A DNA stretch of 64,000 bases, from positions 62,001 to 126,000 of the forward strand of contig NZ_LGYA01000001.1 in NCBI RefSeq assembly GCF_001273755.1. The letters run 5' to 3'. The notes below the pieces were generated by a model that saw only the letters and a program-made list of their open reading frames with translations, did not search any database and had not been told where the DNA came from. Positions within the stretch are counted from its first letter, which is position 1; every line of letters begins with the position of its first letter. Below are positions 9,812-18,281 of the stretch, one piece after another. Source of the DNA: Peribacillus butanolivorans (GTDB lineage: Bacteria; Bacillota; Bacilli; Bacillales; DSM-1321). Made by a program: the position numbers and the translations under genes.

Positions 9812-10267
9812 ATGAAAGAATTTGAAGAGATATTTAGTGAATTGCAAGCAGATATGATATCCATATGTATGGAATATGTTGAAGATAGAGCTGATAAAGT
9901 ATATGTTTATGCTTCATGTGAAGAAGGAATTATTTCGAGCAGTTTCTTTTATTTGATTAACAATAAGTATGTAAAGTCTCATAAATTGAATGATGCATTG
10001 GAGAATGGGGATGAAAGATATGATGTGTCTACAGAACGAGGGTTTATGGTATTAGATATCATCAATGATAATGTCGAAAAAATCAAAGTATTGTGCGAAG
10101 AATATGAAAGAGACCTGCCAACTGAGTTGAAATTAATATATGATACCAAGAGTGGCAAGCTTCAAGCTGAATACAAGTATGATTTAATTTATACTAATGA
10201 CGATGTTAAAACGGCCCATCATATTGCTAATGAGTGGTTTGAGGAGATAAAAAATAATAACCTTTAA
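9812..10267 (+). CDS. YezG-like (DUF600) immunity protein
   Basis: Acidic cytoplasmic protein of 151 residues. Features such as FFYLINNK near the middle and TAHHIANEWFEEI at the end match the DUF600/YezG family, whose B. subtilis member neutralises the LXG DNase YeeF. It starts 21 bases after the nuclease toxin stop with an AAAGGAG site, so it is the likely cognate antidote of the NS_2 nuclease tip. It is intact, whereas the toxin frame is broken. Family assignment is by recognition, not search. Confidence 0.7.
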   Translation: MKEFEEIFSELQADMISICMEYVEDRADKVYVYASCEEGIISSSFFYLINNKYVKSHKLNDALENGDERYDVSTERGFMVLDIINDNVEKIKVLCEEYERDLPTELKLIYDTKSGKLQAEYKYDLIYTNDDVKTAHHIANEWFEEIKNNNL

Positions 10268-10360
10268 ATTGTTTACAGTTAAAGACATGCTCTAATTTGA
10301 ATTAATGACTCATGAAGGTTATACCTTCAAGGAGTATCAATGTTATTTTAATATTAAGGC

Positions 10361-10550
10361 AAGAACGAGAATAGGGCGAGATGACATTTGACTAGATAGG
10401 ACCACTCATAGATGTCATCGGCAACCAAACTAACGAGATTGCATAAGCTCATGGGTTTAAACGTGACACTTGTCAAGAAATAAAGAAGATGTCATACTGT
10501 CAATATAAAAACATGAAACTTACAAACTTATGAAAACTAAAAGATATTAC
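10361..10550 (+). pseudogene. Decayed toxin-tip-like coding relic
   Basis: Protein-like sequence interrupted by stops and a frame change. It runs from RIGRDD through a stop to LDRTTH, then in another frame IDVIGNQTNEIA, a stop, AHGFKRDTCQEIKKM, ending near 10550. I do not recognise the domain. Its place between an immunity gene and another decayed cassette suggests a dead toxin tip. Confidence 0.4.
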
Positions 10551-10573
10551 TAAACTTAGAACATGTATGAACT

Positions 10574-10616
10574 TAAAGCACTTGATTGTCTACTATAGGC
10601 GACGAGTGCTTTTTTG
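10574..10616 (+). terminator. Possible terminator inside the cassette array
   Basis: AAAGCACT and AGTGCTTTTTT arms enclose a 23-base loop and end in a run of Ts. Confidence 0.45.
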
Positions 10617-10730
10617 CATGTTTACATACATGGATTAAAACGATCATGATTATTTAATTAGTGTACTAAGTGTTAAATTTTTATACGAGTGCGAACATTA
10701 ATAGGAGGAGAGCAGGCGATGATTGGGTAA

Positions 10731-10925
10731 TGGAAACACAAGTATCGATAGATAAGTATCAATTATTAGACGAATTAAAAGAATTAGCAGAAGAATTTTA
10801 AAAAAATTTTCACTAGAGAAAAATCAACTTAAGCCATATTGGGTTCCTCAGATAATATGCCGTGAGGTATTAAAATCATTCTATTGAAAAAATATGGATA
10901 TACTCAGGCAAGGTGGCTTAGAAAA
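10731..10925 (+). pseudogene. Decayed immunity-like coding relic
   Basis: A short frame starting METQVSIDKYQLLDELKEL stops after 23 codons. A following frame continues with KKFSLEKNQLKPYWVPQ, and after a further shift reads EKYGYTQARWLRKK. Together they look like one degraded protein of about 65-75 residues that ends exactly where the pre-toxin repeat (10927) begins. Function is unknown; position suggests a dead immunity gene. Confidence 0.4.
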
Positions 10926-11690
10926 AAGTAGCAAGTGGTACAAAATTCATTCCTTACAGTAAGGAATTTGTGTAAAAGCAGGTTCAGAGGGTCCAGGCCT
11001 TCGGAAGAGAAATCGGCAAAGTGAAAGTGCCTCTCCGTATTAGGGTCGAGGAATTAGCGACGGCGTATGGAAACAACTACAAACATGTCACTTTTGATAA
11101 TACGACGGTTAAGGATATCGTACAGAAGTTTGCAGTGAAGAGACTTTCTTCTGTAAACCAAGTGAAGGCCGATGATGCGATGGTTGAAGCAGCTAGAAAA
11201 CTACCAGCATATGCGAGAAGACCTAACCAACCAAGAAATTATAAATATAAAGAACGTAATGAAGACGGAACTACAATGTACACTTTTATTTCAACCAAAA
11301 ACGGTAAAGAATATCAAGTGAATTATGACAAAGGTGGATTCCCGATTTTTCATTCAAAATATGATATTTTCTTACCAGAAAAATATTATTTAGAAACAGA
11401 TGCCGTACAATTTGAGTATTTATCTAAAGCCTTATATGAAGAAGTAATCAGGAATCCAGAATTAGCTGAAAAGTTCACTGCAAAAGAATATGAATTATTA
11501 AAAGAAGGTAGAGTTCTAAAAACACTTACTTGGCATCATCATCAGGAATCAGGTAAAATGCAAATTTTTGGATTGTTTTGAACACCAAGCAGCCGGACAT
11601 ACTGGTGGAAGAGCTATATGGGGCGGTGGTGAATCGGGAAGAAAGGGTATTATAAAAAAAGAGATTCTGGAGATTGTAACATGGGATTGA
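10912..11690 (+). pseudogene. Orphan toxin cassette with WHH/HNH-type nuclease tip, broken
   Basis: A toxin C-terminus with no LXG domain. It opens with the pre-toxin repeat, which contains two in-frame stops (the second reading EFV-stop-KQVQ). It then runs as an open frame from the GTG at 11021 (GREIG, KVPLRIRVEELATAYG). The tip has TWHHHQESGKMQ, a WHH-type nuclease signature. After it, a frameshift at about 11562-11578 leads to a stop at 11581; the shifted frame continues EHQAAGHTGGRAIWGGG, the expected end of this nuclease family. It lacks a start site and export domain, so it is best read as a silent cassette that could donate its tip to the main toxin, or as decay. Confidence 0.72.
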
Positions 11691-12116
11691 AAAAGTGGCT
11701 ATTTGTAGAGGAAGAAAAGCCCGATGAGAGTGTAATAGCTTCGATTGAAAAAGCGTTTGATATAGAATATCCTGATGATTACAAAATATGTGTTATGAAA
11801 TATAACGGAGGTTTTCCAGAACCTAATATCTTTAATTTCAGTGAAGGGCAACAGGGAGTATTTAATGATTTAATTAGTTTTACTGATAATGATATAAATA
11901 TAGAAATGTTTTATGAGAGATTTTCTGGTCCAACGTTAAAAGGAATTGTGCCTTTTGCTAGATCCATTTGGAAACTACTTATGCTTTGATTATCGAAATA
12001 ATCATTCTTCTCCCAAAATAGTTTTTCTCAATCATGAAGAGGAAGCGTTATTATTAGTGTGTGATACATTTAATGATTTGTTGAAGCAATTGTATTCTAA
12101 AGAAGATACAAAGTAG
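11681..12116 (+). pseudogene. SMI1/KNR4 (SUKH) immunity gene with frameshift
   Basis: The first frame (11681-11989, 102 codons, SD GGAG) encodes the SUKH fold start with EYPDDYKICVMKYNGGFPE. It is diverted near 11958, after GIVPFAR. The next frame then reads DPFGNYLCFDYRNN, a hallmark SUKH segment, and runs to a TAG at 12114-12116. One base change restores a protein of about 145 residues. It follows the WHH nuclease cassette directly and is the expected antidote. Confidence 0.78.
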
Positions 12117-12136
12117 GAGGGGGAGCAAAAAATAAA

Positions 12137-12595
12137 ATGGAATACAAGTTTGAATACACATTTAAAAAAATTTCGGTAAGTGAACTTGAAAATTTTGAGG
12201 AAAAATTTAATATAGTACTACCGAAAGATTTTAGTAGGTTTTTATTATCTAATAATGGCGGAAAAGCAGTAAATAGAAGATTTCAAACAAAAGATCATAC
12301 AATCACTTCTTCGATTATACTATTTTTTCCTTTATCAAGTGAAATAGATGAAAATCTAGAAAGTAATTTCATTAAGTATAATGAAAGCAAGATAGTACCA
12401 AAAGATTTTCTCCCTATAGGATTAGATCCGGCTAATAGTTTAATCTGTTTATCTTTAGATAGAGAACAAGAAGGTAAAGTATATTTTTGTGACATGGACT
12501 ATTTTGAAGAAGATAACGAGTTAAGGAAAGAATTTATCAAACCGATATCTGGAAATTTTAAAGAGTTCATGGACAATTTACTTGTCGCCAAGTAA
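12137..12595 (+). CDS. SMI1/KNR4 (SUKH) family immunity protein
   Basis: Intact 152-residue SUKH-fold protein. It has the N-terminal helix followed by LPKDFSRFLLSNNGGKA and a central FLPIGLDPANSLICLSLD strand region. Strong AGGAGGGGG ribosome site. It is the second SUKH gene in tandem and has no intact toxin next to it. It may give immunity to toxins from related strains, which is common for retained orphan antidotes. Confidence 0.82.
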   Translation: MEYKFEYTFKKISVSELENFEEKFNIVLPKDFSRFLLSNNGGKAVNRRFQTKDHTITSSIILFFPLSSEIDENLESNFIKYNESKIVPKDFLPIGLDPANSLICLSLDREQEGKVYFCDMDYFEEDNELRKEFIKPISGNFKEFMDNLLVAK

Positions 12596-12639
12596 AAACA
12601 AATACTTAATTTTGGGGAAATAATAAATAATATGTAGAT

Positions 12640-12683
12640 AAACCAAATCTTAACTGATTTAAGTTAAGATTTGGTTTATTTTG
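12640..12683 (+). terminator. Terminator after the immunity genes
   Basis: AAACCAAATCTTAACT pairs with AGTTAAGATTTGGTTT around a short loop, followed by ATTTTGTATTT. Confidence 0.8.
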
Positions 12684-12716
12684 TATTTAAGGTCAAAAGG
12701 ATCATAACCATGGCTG

Positions 12717-13091
12717 GTGTCAAAAGGCTTTAGCCTCCTCCAGAAAACCGAATACAGGATATACGGACTCATCGCAGCCAACGGACTAGGAGAAGCGGTC
12801 ACCGGCAAAGACATGTTCGGAAACCAGCTAACTGAGGAACAGCGCCAGAACGGCCTGATGATGGCACTTGGAATTGGTGGTGTGGCTGGTGCGACGAAGG
12901 TCGCTGATAAAGTAGCAAGTGGGACAAAGCTCATCCCTTACAGTAAAGAATTTGCGCAAAAGCAGGTTCAGAATGCTCAAGCTACAATAACAGACATAGC
13001 GAGATCAGGAAAAGACACGTTAGAAAATATAGATGAAGAAATAGGTAAAAAAAGAAGGCTGAACAATGTGGATATGCAGACGGCGGTATGA
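12717..13091 (+). pseudogene. Tip-less pre-toxin fragment (second copy)
   Basis: A 124-codon frame from a GTG with no convincing ribosome site. It repeats the pre-toxin linker (SKGFSLLQKTEYRIYGLIAANGLG) and then ends after 15 unrelated codons in DMQTAV. It lies beyond a terminator, has no LXG domain and no toxin tip. A seven-A run where copy 1 has six may mark a frame change at its end. Best seen as a remnant of a former toxin gene or cassette. Confidence 0.75.
12722..13054 (+). repeat. Pre-toxin homology segment, copy 2
   Basis: Direct repeat of 8791-9122, roughly 90% identical by eye, same strand, about 3.9 kb apart. Recombination between the copies would delete or swap the intervening tips and immunity genes. 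Confidence 0.85.
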
Positions 13092-13114
13092 TGTTAGGCA
13101 GGTAAAACGGATTC

Positions 13115-13150
13115 GATCTTGAAACAGCAGCAAGCTGCTGTTACAAGATC
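13115..13150. repeat. Inverted repeat between the toxin array and the DUF445 gene
   Basis: Arms GATCTTG and CAAGATC enclose a second stem AACAGCAG/CTGCTGTT with a CAAG loop. There is no T run, so it could be a weak terminator for the convergent minus-strand gene or a boundary of the cassette array. Confidence 0.5.
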
Positions 13151-13167
13151 GGCCGCCGATGCCGGAA

Positions 13168-14424
13168 TTATACCAGCTTAAGTAGAGCTTGTATACCTGT
13201 TAGGATAATCCCTATTATAAAACCACAAACCGCTCCGTTCACACGAATCCATTGTAAATCTTTTCCTACACCATTTTCCATCATATCAATTAGAGTTTCG
13301 TTGTCTAGCTTATCTAAATTTTCTTGTACAAGATTGCCGATTTGCGTATGATTATTTTCAATGAGAACAGTAATTTGTTTCTGTATCCAATGATCAATGT
13401 GGGTGCTATTTTCTTTAATATTGTCTAGTGTGTGATGAATCATTGGAGTCAGATAAGTATCCATGAAATGTTCATCTTCGACGAAATCCAATGCTTCTTG
13501 TTGAATTTGTTGTAGACTTCCCGTTATTGTCGCCTCAGGCTCCCATTTTGTTAGAAGTTGTTTTTTCCATTTTTCAACTCCTTCTAACAGTTCCCGGTTA
13601 TGGTTAATGCCTTGTATCTCTTTCCTGATATATAAGATTAAAGCCTCTCTATTTGGTTCGTCCTCGTTTTGTAAATTATTTACGACACTTAATAACAGGT
13701 TTTGTATGATATTCCCAAGTTTCTCTTCGTTAAGTAGACTTTGAATGGATTTAACGGCAAACTGAAGCATACCTTCCAGTTCAATCTTACTAAGTACATC
13801 CATGGAAACAGTGCCTAGTTGGTGACTTGTTTGTTTTTTTCCTAACCAATCTTCAGCTTTTTTCAAAACATGATCCAAAGCCTTCTTATCAAACTCTTCG
13901 TTAAGTAACTGTGAACTTACTAAATGTAGAATCTTACTCATGTCTATGTTAGAAAGTGATGCTTTAATTTTTTTTGCAACGAAAGGTGTAATCTTTTCAA
14001 TATCTATATAACCAATCATTTGCTTGATAAGTTTAATCAGGACTTTTCTAAAAGTATCACTTTGTATCTCTTTTACTAAAATAGGGATCAATTTTTCAGT
14101 AAAAGGAATATGTTTTACTTTGTCCTGAATACTTTCCTTAGAAAGCCAGTCGTTTTTTAACATCGAAACAAGTGCATTTGTCATTCTTTTACGATTGTTG
14201 GGCAAAAGCGCTGTATGGGGGATTGGTAATCCAAGCGGATGGCGGAATAATGCAGTGACTGCAAACCAATCTGCTAATCCGCCAACTAAACCAGCCTCAA
14301 ATCCTCCATGTAATAAATCTAGCGGCAATGAACCTTGAAATGGAGTGGTTGCAATATAACCCAACCCCATGATAATTAGTGAATACCTAGCAATTTTTCT
14401 TGACGATTTTATTTTTGGTGACAT
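13168..14424 (-). CDS. DUF445 family membrane-associated protein
   Basis: 418 residues with an N-terminal hydrophobic helix (about 13-30), the family block GGFEAGLVGGLADWFAVTALFRHPLG, a long helical middle, and a C-terminal hydrophobic helix (about 393-414, ending GIILTGIQALLKLV). This matches the DUF445 family (E. coli YjiN and B. subtilis YheB relatives). The function is unknown; the topology suggests a membrane-anchored helical protein. It stands alone between the toxin array and a transporter gene. Confidence 0.85.
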   Translation of the reverse strand: MSPKIKSSRKIARYSLIIMGLGYIATTPFQGSLPLDLLHGGFEAGLVGGLADWFAVTALFRHPLGLPIPHTALLPNNRKRMTNALVSMLKNDWLSKESIQDKVKHIPFTEKLIPILVKEIQSDTFRKVLIKLIKQMIGYIDIEKITPFVAKKIKASLSNIDMSKILHLVSSQLLNEEFDKKALDHVLKKAEDWLGKKQTSHQLGTVSMDVLSKIELEGMLQFAVKSIQSLLNEEKLGNIIQNLLLSVVNNLQNEDEPNREALILYIRKEIQGINHNRELLEGVEKWKKQLLTKWEPEATITGSLQQIQQEALDFVEDEHFMDTYLTPMIHHTLDNIKENSTHIDHWIQKQITVLIENNHTQIGNLVQENLDKLDNETLIDMMENGVGKDLQWIRVNGAVCGFIIGIILTGIQALLKLV

Positions 14425-14696
14425 TATATTCCCTCATCCTTAAAATGATATTCAATTACTATATCCAAATCATTAGCAAGAGTTTTATGTCTTACTTTTA
14501 TCTAGTAGTATAGCAGGTAGTTCAAAAAATTACCCCCAACAAAGTCAGTAAGTTCATTTACTCAGGGGAAAGGCATATCACTTATACCTTAAAATGCATC
14601 TCAATATAAATCGAACCCACAATCATTAATATTTCACGTTTGAATTTTTTGTTATTTCCCCTTTAACTTTTCAATATGCAGATAGTTCATTCACAA

Positions 14697-14725
14697 TAAA
14701 AAAAGCCGATTTACTCAATCGGCTT
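14697..14725 (-). terminator. Terminator of the BASS transporter gene
   Basis: AAGCCGATT and AATCGGCTT arms around a five-base loop; read on the minus strand the stem is followed by TTTTTTTATT. The rest of 14425-14798 shows no gene. Confidence 0.85.
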
Positions 14726-14798
14726 AATCCACTAATTTAATTAAAAGAGTCAAAAGAGCCCTCCAGATTATCGGTTTTTTGGATCATATACATCATTA

Positions 14799-15773
14799 TT
14801 ATGCGCCTATTTTTATCGAATTATTTTTAGCGTTCTCTCCATTTTTTTTATCTTTCATGCGACTGAAAATAAAGGCTAGAACGGAGCCTGATATATTATG
14901 CCAAACGCTGAAAATGGCACTAGGTACCGCGGCCAAAGGCGAGAAATGAGCTGTTGCTATAGCTACACCTAAACCAGAATTCTGCATGCCAACCTCCATT
15001 GCCACTGCTTTCTGTTTAGCTAAATCCATTCCGCATAAACGAGCAAAGAAAAAGCCGAGGAAAAAACCAAGAACATTATGAAGAACGACTACTGCAAAAA
15101 TCAGCAATCCTGTTTTAGCCAGCTGTGCTTGGCTGCCAGCTACTACAGCAGATACGATCAGAACAATAGAAATGACAGATACTAGAGGCAAGGCCTTTGC
15201 ACCAACCTCTGCCTGTTTGCCGAAAAACTTTTTAACAACAAATCCAAGCATCAGTGGGATAATCACCACTTGAATGATAGAAATAAATAATGATCCAATA
15301 CTAATATTAACCCATTTACTTGCCAAGAGCAGAATAAGCAGGGGGGTTACGATAGGTGCTAGAATAGTGGAAACAGAAGCAATGGCAACTGCAAGCGCAA
15401 CATTTCCTCTCGCAAGAAACACCATGACATTTGAAGCTGTTCCACTTGGGCAACATCCAACCAAAATAACACCAACAGCCACTTCTTTCGGTAAATCGAA
15501 CCCTATTGCTAATGCAAACGCTAATAATGGCATAATGATAAAGTGTCCTGCTACCCCTAGTGCTACTTCTTTCGGTCGACGGAAAACTTCTTTAAAATCC
15601 GCTGCTGATAGTGTAAGTCCCATGCCAAACATGACAATTCCTAATAACGGGACAATATAGGCTCCAATCCAAATAAAATGATTAGGCATGATATACGCAA
15701 TAATTGCGAAAATAATGACCCATAAGGTAAACGTTTTACCAGCAAATGTGCTGATTTTCTCTACTAACCCCAT
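14799..15773 (-). CDS. yocS: Bile acid:sodium symporter (BASS) family transporter
   Basis: Sodium-coupled organic anion importer of 324 residues with about nine or ten hydrophobic segments, close in length and sequence to B. subtilis YocS. Family marks are GIVMFGMGLTL near the first core helix, VILVGCCPSGTASNVMVFLARGN, and NSGLGVAIATAHFSP in the last third. The true substrate is not known. BASS proteins carry bile acids, pantoate/ketopantoate or keto acids. It has its own terminator and is not linked to the flanking genes. Confidence 0.88.
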   Translation of the reverse strand: MGLVEKISTFAGKTFTLWVIIFAIIAYIMPNHFIWIGAYIVPLLGIVMFGMGLTLSAADFKEVFRRPKEVALGVAGHFIIMPLLAFALAIGFDLPKEVAVGVILVGCCPSGTASNVMVFLARGNVALAVAIASVSTILAPIVTPLLILLLASKWVNISIGSLFISIIQVVIIPLMLGFVVKKFFGKQAEVGAKALPLVSVISIVLIVSAVVAGSQAQLAKTGLLIFAVVVLHNVLGFFLGFFFARLCGMDLAKQKAVAMEVGMQNSGLGVAIATAHFSPLAAVPSAIFSVWHNISGSVLAFIFSRMKDKKNGENAKNNSIKIGA

Positions 15774-15931
15774 AGTGACCTCCTAGATGTTTTAAAATAA
15801 ATCAATTATAATTTATATTCAGAATATTTAAAACCCTTTTATGTAATAAAAAGTGTCAATGCGTTTCTAACCAGCCATTTGGGAATCAATTTACTACTTC
15901 TTTTTATGTTTATGAAGATTAACTTTAATAA

Positions 15932-15977
15932 AAAAGCGGACAAGGTTTTAAAAACTTTGGTCGTCGCTATTTTTATT
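15932..15977. terminator. Imperfect dyad in the 15.8-16.1 kb gap
   Basis: AGCGGACAAGGTTTT pairs imperfectly with AAAACTTTGGTCGTCGCT, with A/T runs on both sides, so it resembles a bidirectional terminator. Nothing else is recognised in 15774-16129 apart from the promoter region expected for hssR. Confidence 0.35.
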
Positions 15978-16129
15978 AGATAGGCCTATATATTATTGGC
16001 AAACTAATTTATAAGGAAAGTAACCACTGGTTTTCTAGAGCGCGAATTAGTATTTGTTGTTTTAAATGCTCAATTATTGCTATTGTATGAATAGCTAGGG
16101 TTATTAAATGAAGTGGAGATGTGGTTTCT

Positions 16130-16807
16130 TTGATACATATATTAATTGCTGATGATGATCGTCATATTAGAGAATTATTAAAATTTCACTTAGAAAAAGA
16201 AGGGTACATGGTGTTCGAAGCAAAGGATGGAAATGAAGCTTCATCATTACTAGAGAAAGAACGAATCCATCTTGCTGTTGTAGATATTATGATGCCGTAT
16301 AAAAACGGACTGGATCTTTGTAAGGAAATACGGGATCAATATGATCTACCGGTTATTTTATTGACAGCTAAAGATCAACTTATCGATAAAGAAAAGGGGT
16401 ACTTTGCTGGTACTGATGATTATCTGGTCAAGCCATTTGAACCCCGAGAGCTATTATTTCGAATTAAAGCTCTTTTGCGCAGGTATCGCATGGTTAATTC
16501 TGAATTGATTTCCTTGAATCAAACGGTTATTGACCGTAAAAGTTATGAAGTGCGAATAAAGGGGAATACGTTGCTCCTGCCGCTTAAGGAATTTGAGCTA
16601 CTAGCTCAGCTGGGGAGTTTTCCTGATCAGGTCTTTACACGTGAGCAGCTTATTGAACTGGTGTGGGGTGCTGACTTTGAAGGGGATGATCGGACGGTTG
16701 ATGTCCATATTAAACGGTTAAGGGAACGTTTTGCCGGGCGTACCGATGATTTTGTGATAACGACTGTCCGTGGCTTAGGTTATAAACTGGAGGTCAATAA
16801 GAAGTGA
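16130..16807 (+). CDS. hssR: Heme-responsive response regulator HssR
   Basis: OmpR-family regulator that activates the heme efflux pump HrtBA. It has a receiver domain (Asp-rich ADDD, phospho-Asp at about 52 in VVDIMMP, TAKDQ switch threonine) and a winged-helix DNA-binding domain ending TVRGLGYKLE. A GTG at 16121 would have GTGGAG only 2 bases away, so I prefer the TTG at 16130, 11 bases from it, giving MIHILIADDD. It overlaps the kinase gene by 4 bases. The assignment as HssR follows from the hssRS-hrtBA order and the HssR-type box before hrtB. Confidence 0.88.
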   Translation: MIHILIADDDRHIRELLKFHLEKEGYMVFEAKDGNEASSLLEKERIHLAVVDIMMPYKNGLDLCKEIRDQYDLPVILLTAKDQLIDKEKGYFAGTDDYLVKPFEPRELLFRIKALLRRYRMVNSELISLNQTVIDRKSYEVRIKGNTLLLPLKEFELLAQLGSFPDQVFTREQLIELVWGADFEGDDRTVDVHIKRLRERFAGRTDDFVITTVRGLGYKLEVNKK

Positions 16808-18183
16808 AAACACTCTATTTCAGGATTGTTATTCAAACTATTTTGATTATGGTGCTTGCCAGTGTCATCGCATTTTTAATTTCCAATGTCTATTATCATA
16901 AGGTTCAGAAACCACACAATGGCGAGAAGATAAGCAAAGTTGCTGGTGAGATCGTCTCTTTATATGAAGAAAATCCAGGTCAGGATATTGATGCGTATTT
17001 AAATCATATAGCAGGATTGCACTATCAAATGTATTTATTTAATGAGCAGGGTGAAGGGACTTTATATGGGGAGCCGTTTCGGGATACAACTTTGGATTCA
17101 GACATTATTTCAGGAGTTTTGAACGGGAAAACCTATCAAGGGATAGCTAATTATAATAATGGGCTATTTATTACGGGGTTTTTTGAGGATGTATTAATCA
17201 ATAGCATTGGGGTCCCAATTAATGTGGATGGCGAGAAATATGCCTTGTTTGTACGGCCGAATATAGAACTGCAGTTTGGAGAGTTCCGCTTTTACCTTTC
17301 TGTTTTGCTCGTACTTACACTCCTACTCAGTTTTTTATTTGTGATTATTAACACGCGTTTCATTGTTAAGCCAATTACGAAATTAACAGAAGCCACAAAG
17401 AGAATCGCTGATGGGAATTATAGTAGTAAGTTGAATGTTACCCGCAGTGATGAAATTGGGGATTTGGCTAAACATTTTACGAAAATGACTCAAAGCATAC
17501 AGCGGTTAGATGATATGAGACAGGAATTCGTTTCAAATGTTTCTCATGAAATTCAATCTCCACTCGCATCAATACAAGGTTTTTCTCAAACCCTTCAATC
17601 GGAGGAATTAACAAAGGAACAAAGAAATGAGTACTTGTCTATTATTGAAAAAGAGAGCCGGCGCATGTCCTTGTTGAGTAAACAGCTCCTAATGCTTGCT
17701 TCCTTAGATAAAGAGGATGACGCGCTGCAACGGTCTAGTTTTGATTTAGCACAACAAATAAGGCAAGTGATGTTTATGCTGGAATGGAATTGGCGGGAAA
17801 AAGATATGGTGATTGAAATGGATTTACCATCAACCGTCGTTTCTGCAGATGAGAAACTTTTAAATCAAGTATGGACGAATTTGATAACCAACAGCATTAA
17901 ATACTCCGAAAGCGGCAGTTCGATCGTTATTCGACTCAAAAAAATGGGTAACTTTGTTGAAGTGATGATTTCAGACACGGGTATGGGAATTCCAGAAGAA
18001 GACCTCCCTTATATCCTTGATCGCTTTTATAAAGTAGATAAAGTGAGAAATCGCAGTGAAACAGGAAGTGGCTTAGGACTTTCGATAACGAAGAAGATGG
18101 TTGAACTACATGGCGGAACGATTGAGGTTCAAAGCGAACTTGGCAAAGGGACCACTTTTTATATCCGTTTGCCCCTTATGTAA
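16804..18183 (+). CDS. hssS: Heme-sensing histidine kinase HssS
   Basis: Membrane sensor kinase of 459 residues. It has a first transmembrane helix (about 7-28), an extracellular sensing domain of roughly 130 residues, a second helix (about 163-183), HAMP, H-box with His248 (SNVSHEIQSPLASI), N-box NLITNSIKYS, and G-boxes DTGMGIPE and GSGLGLSI. HssS detects heme-induced membrane stress and phosphorylates HssR. It is followed directly by the HssR target operon. Confidence 0.9.
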   Translation: MKTLYFRIVIQTILIMVLASVIAFLISNVYYHKVQKPHNGEKISKVAGEIVSLYEENPGQDIDAYLNHIAGLHYQMYLFNEQGEGTLYGEPFRDTTLDSDIISGVLNGKTYQGIANYNNGLFITGFFEDVLINSIGVPINVDGEKYALFVRPNIELQFGEFRFYLSVLLVLTLLLSFLFVIINTRFIVKPITKLTEATKRIADGNYSSKLNVTRSDEIGDLAKHFTKMTQSIQRLDDMRQEFVSNVSHEIQSPLASIQGFSQTLQSEELTKEQRNEYLSIIEKESRRMSLLSKQLLMLASLDKEDDALQRSSFDLAQQIRQVMFMLEWNWREKDMVIEMDLPSTVVSADEKLLNQVWTNLITNSIKYSESGSSIVIRLKKMGNFVEVMISDTGMGIPEEDLPYILDRFYKVDKVRNRSETGSGLGLSITKKMVELHGGTIEVQSELGKGTTFYIRLPLM

Positions 18184-18189
18184 TCATTC

Positions 18190-18209
18190 GTTCATCTTCC
18201 ATTCATATT
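18190..18209 (+). promoter_or_regulatory. HssR-type direct repeat upstream of hrtB
   Basis: GTTCATCTT, two bases, then ATTCATATT. This closely matches the S. aureus/B. anthracis HssR box, a direct repeat of GTTCATATT with a two-base spacer. It lies 73 bases before hrtB. A separate dyad, ATTGAT and ATCAAT around TACA, follows at once. Confidence 0.75.
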
Positions 18210-18281
18210 GATTGATTACAATCAATTCATACCGGTTGAAGTACATCTGGATCGGTAATAAAAGGAATGGGAGATGAAATA

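Noticed and set aside
7060-13091. Prophage or transposon origin of the toxin array
   Set aside because: No integrase, transposase, attachment repeats or phage genes are seen.
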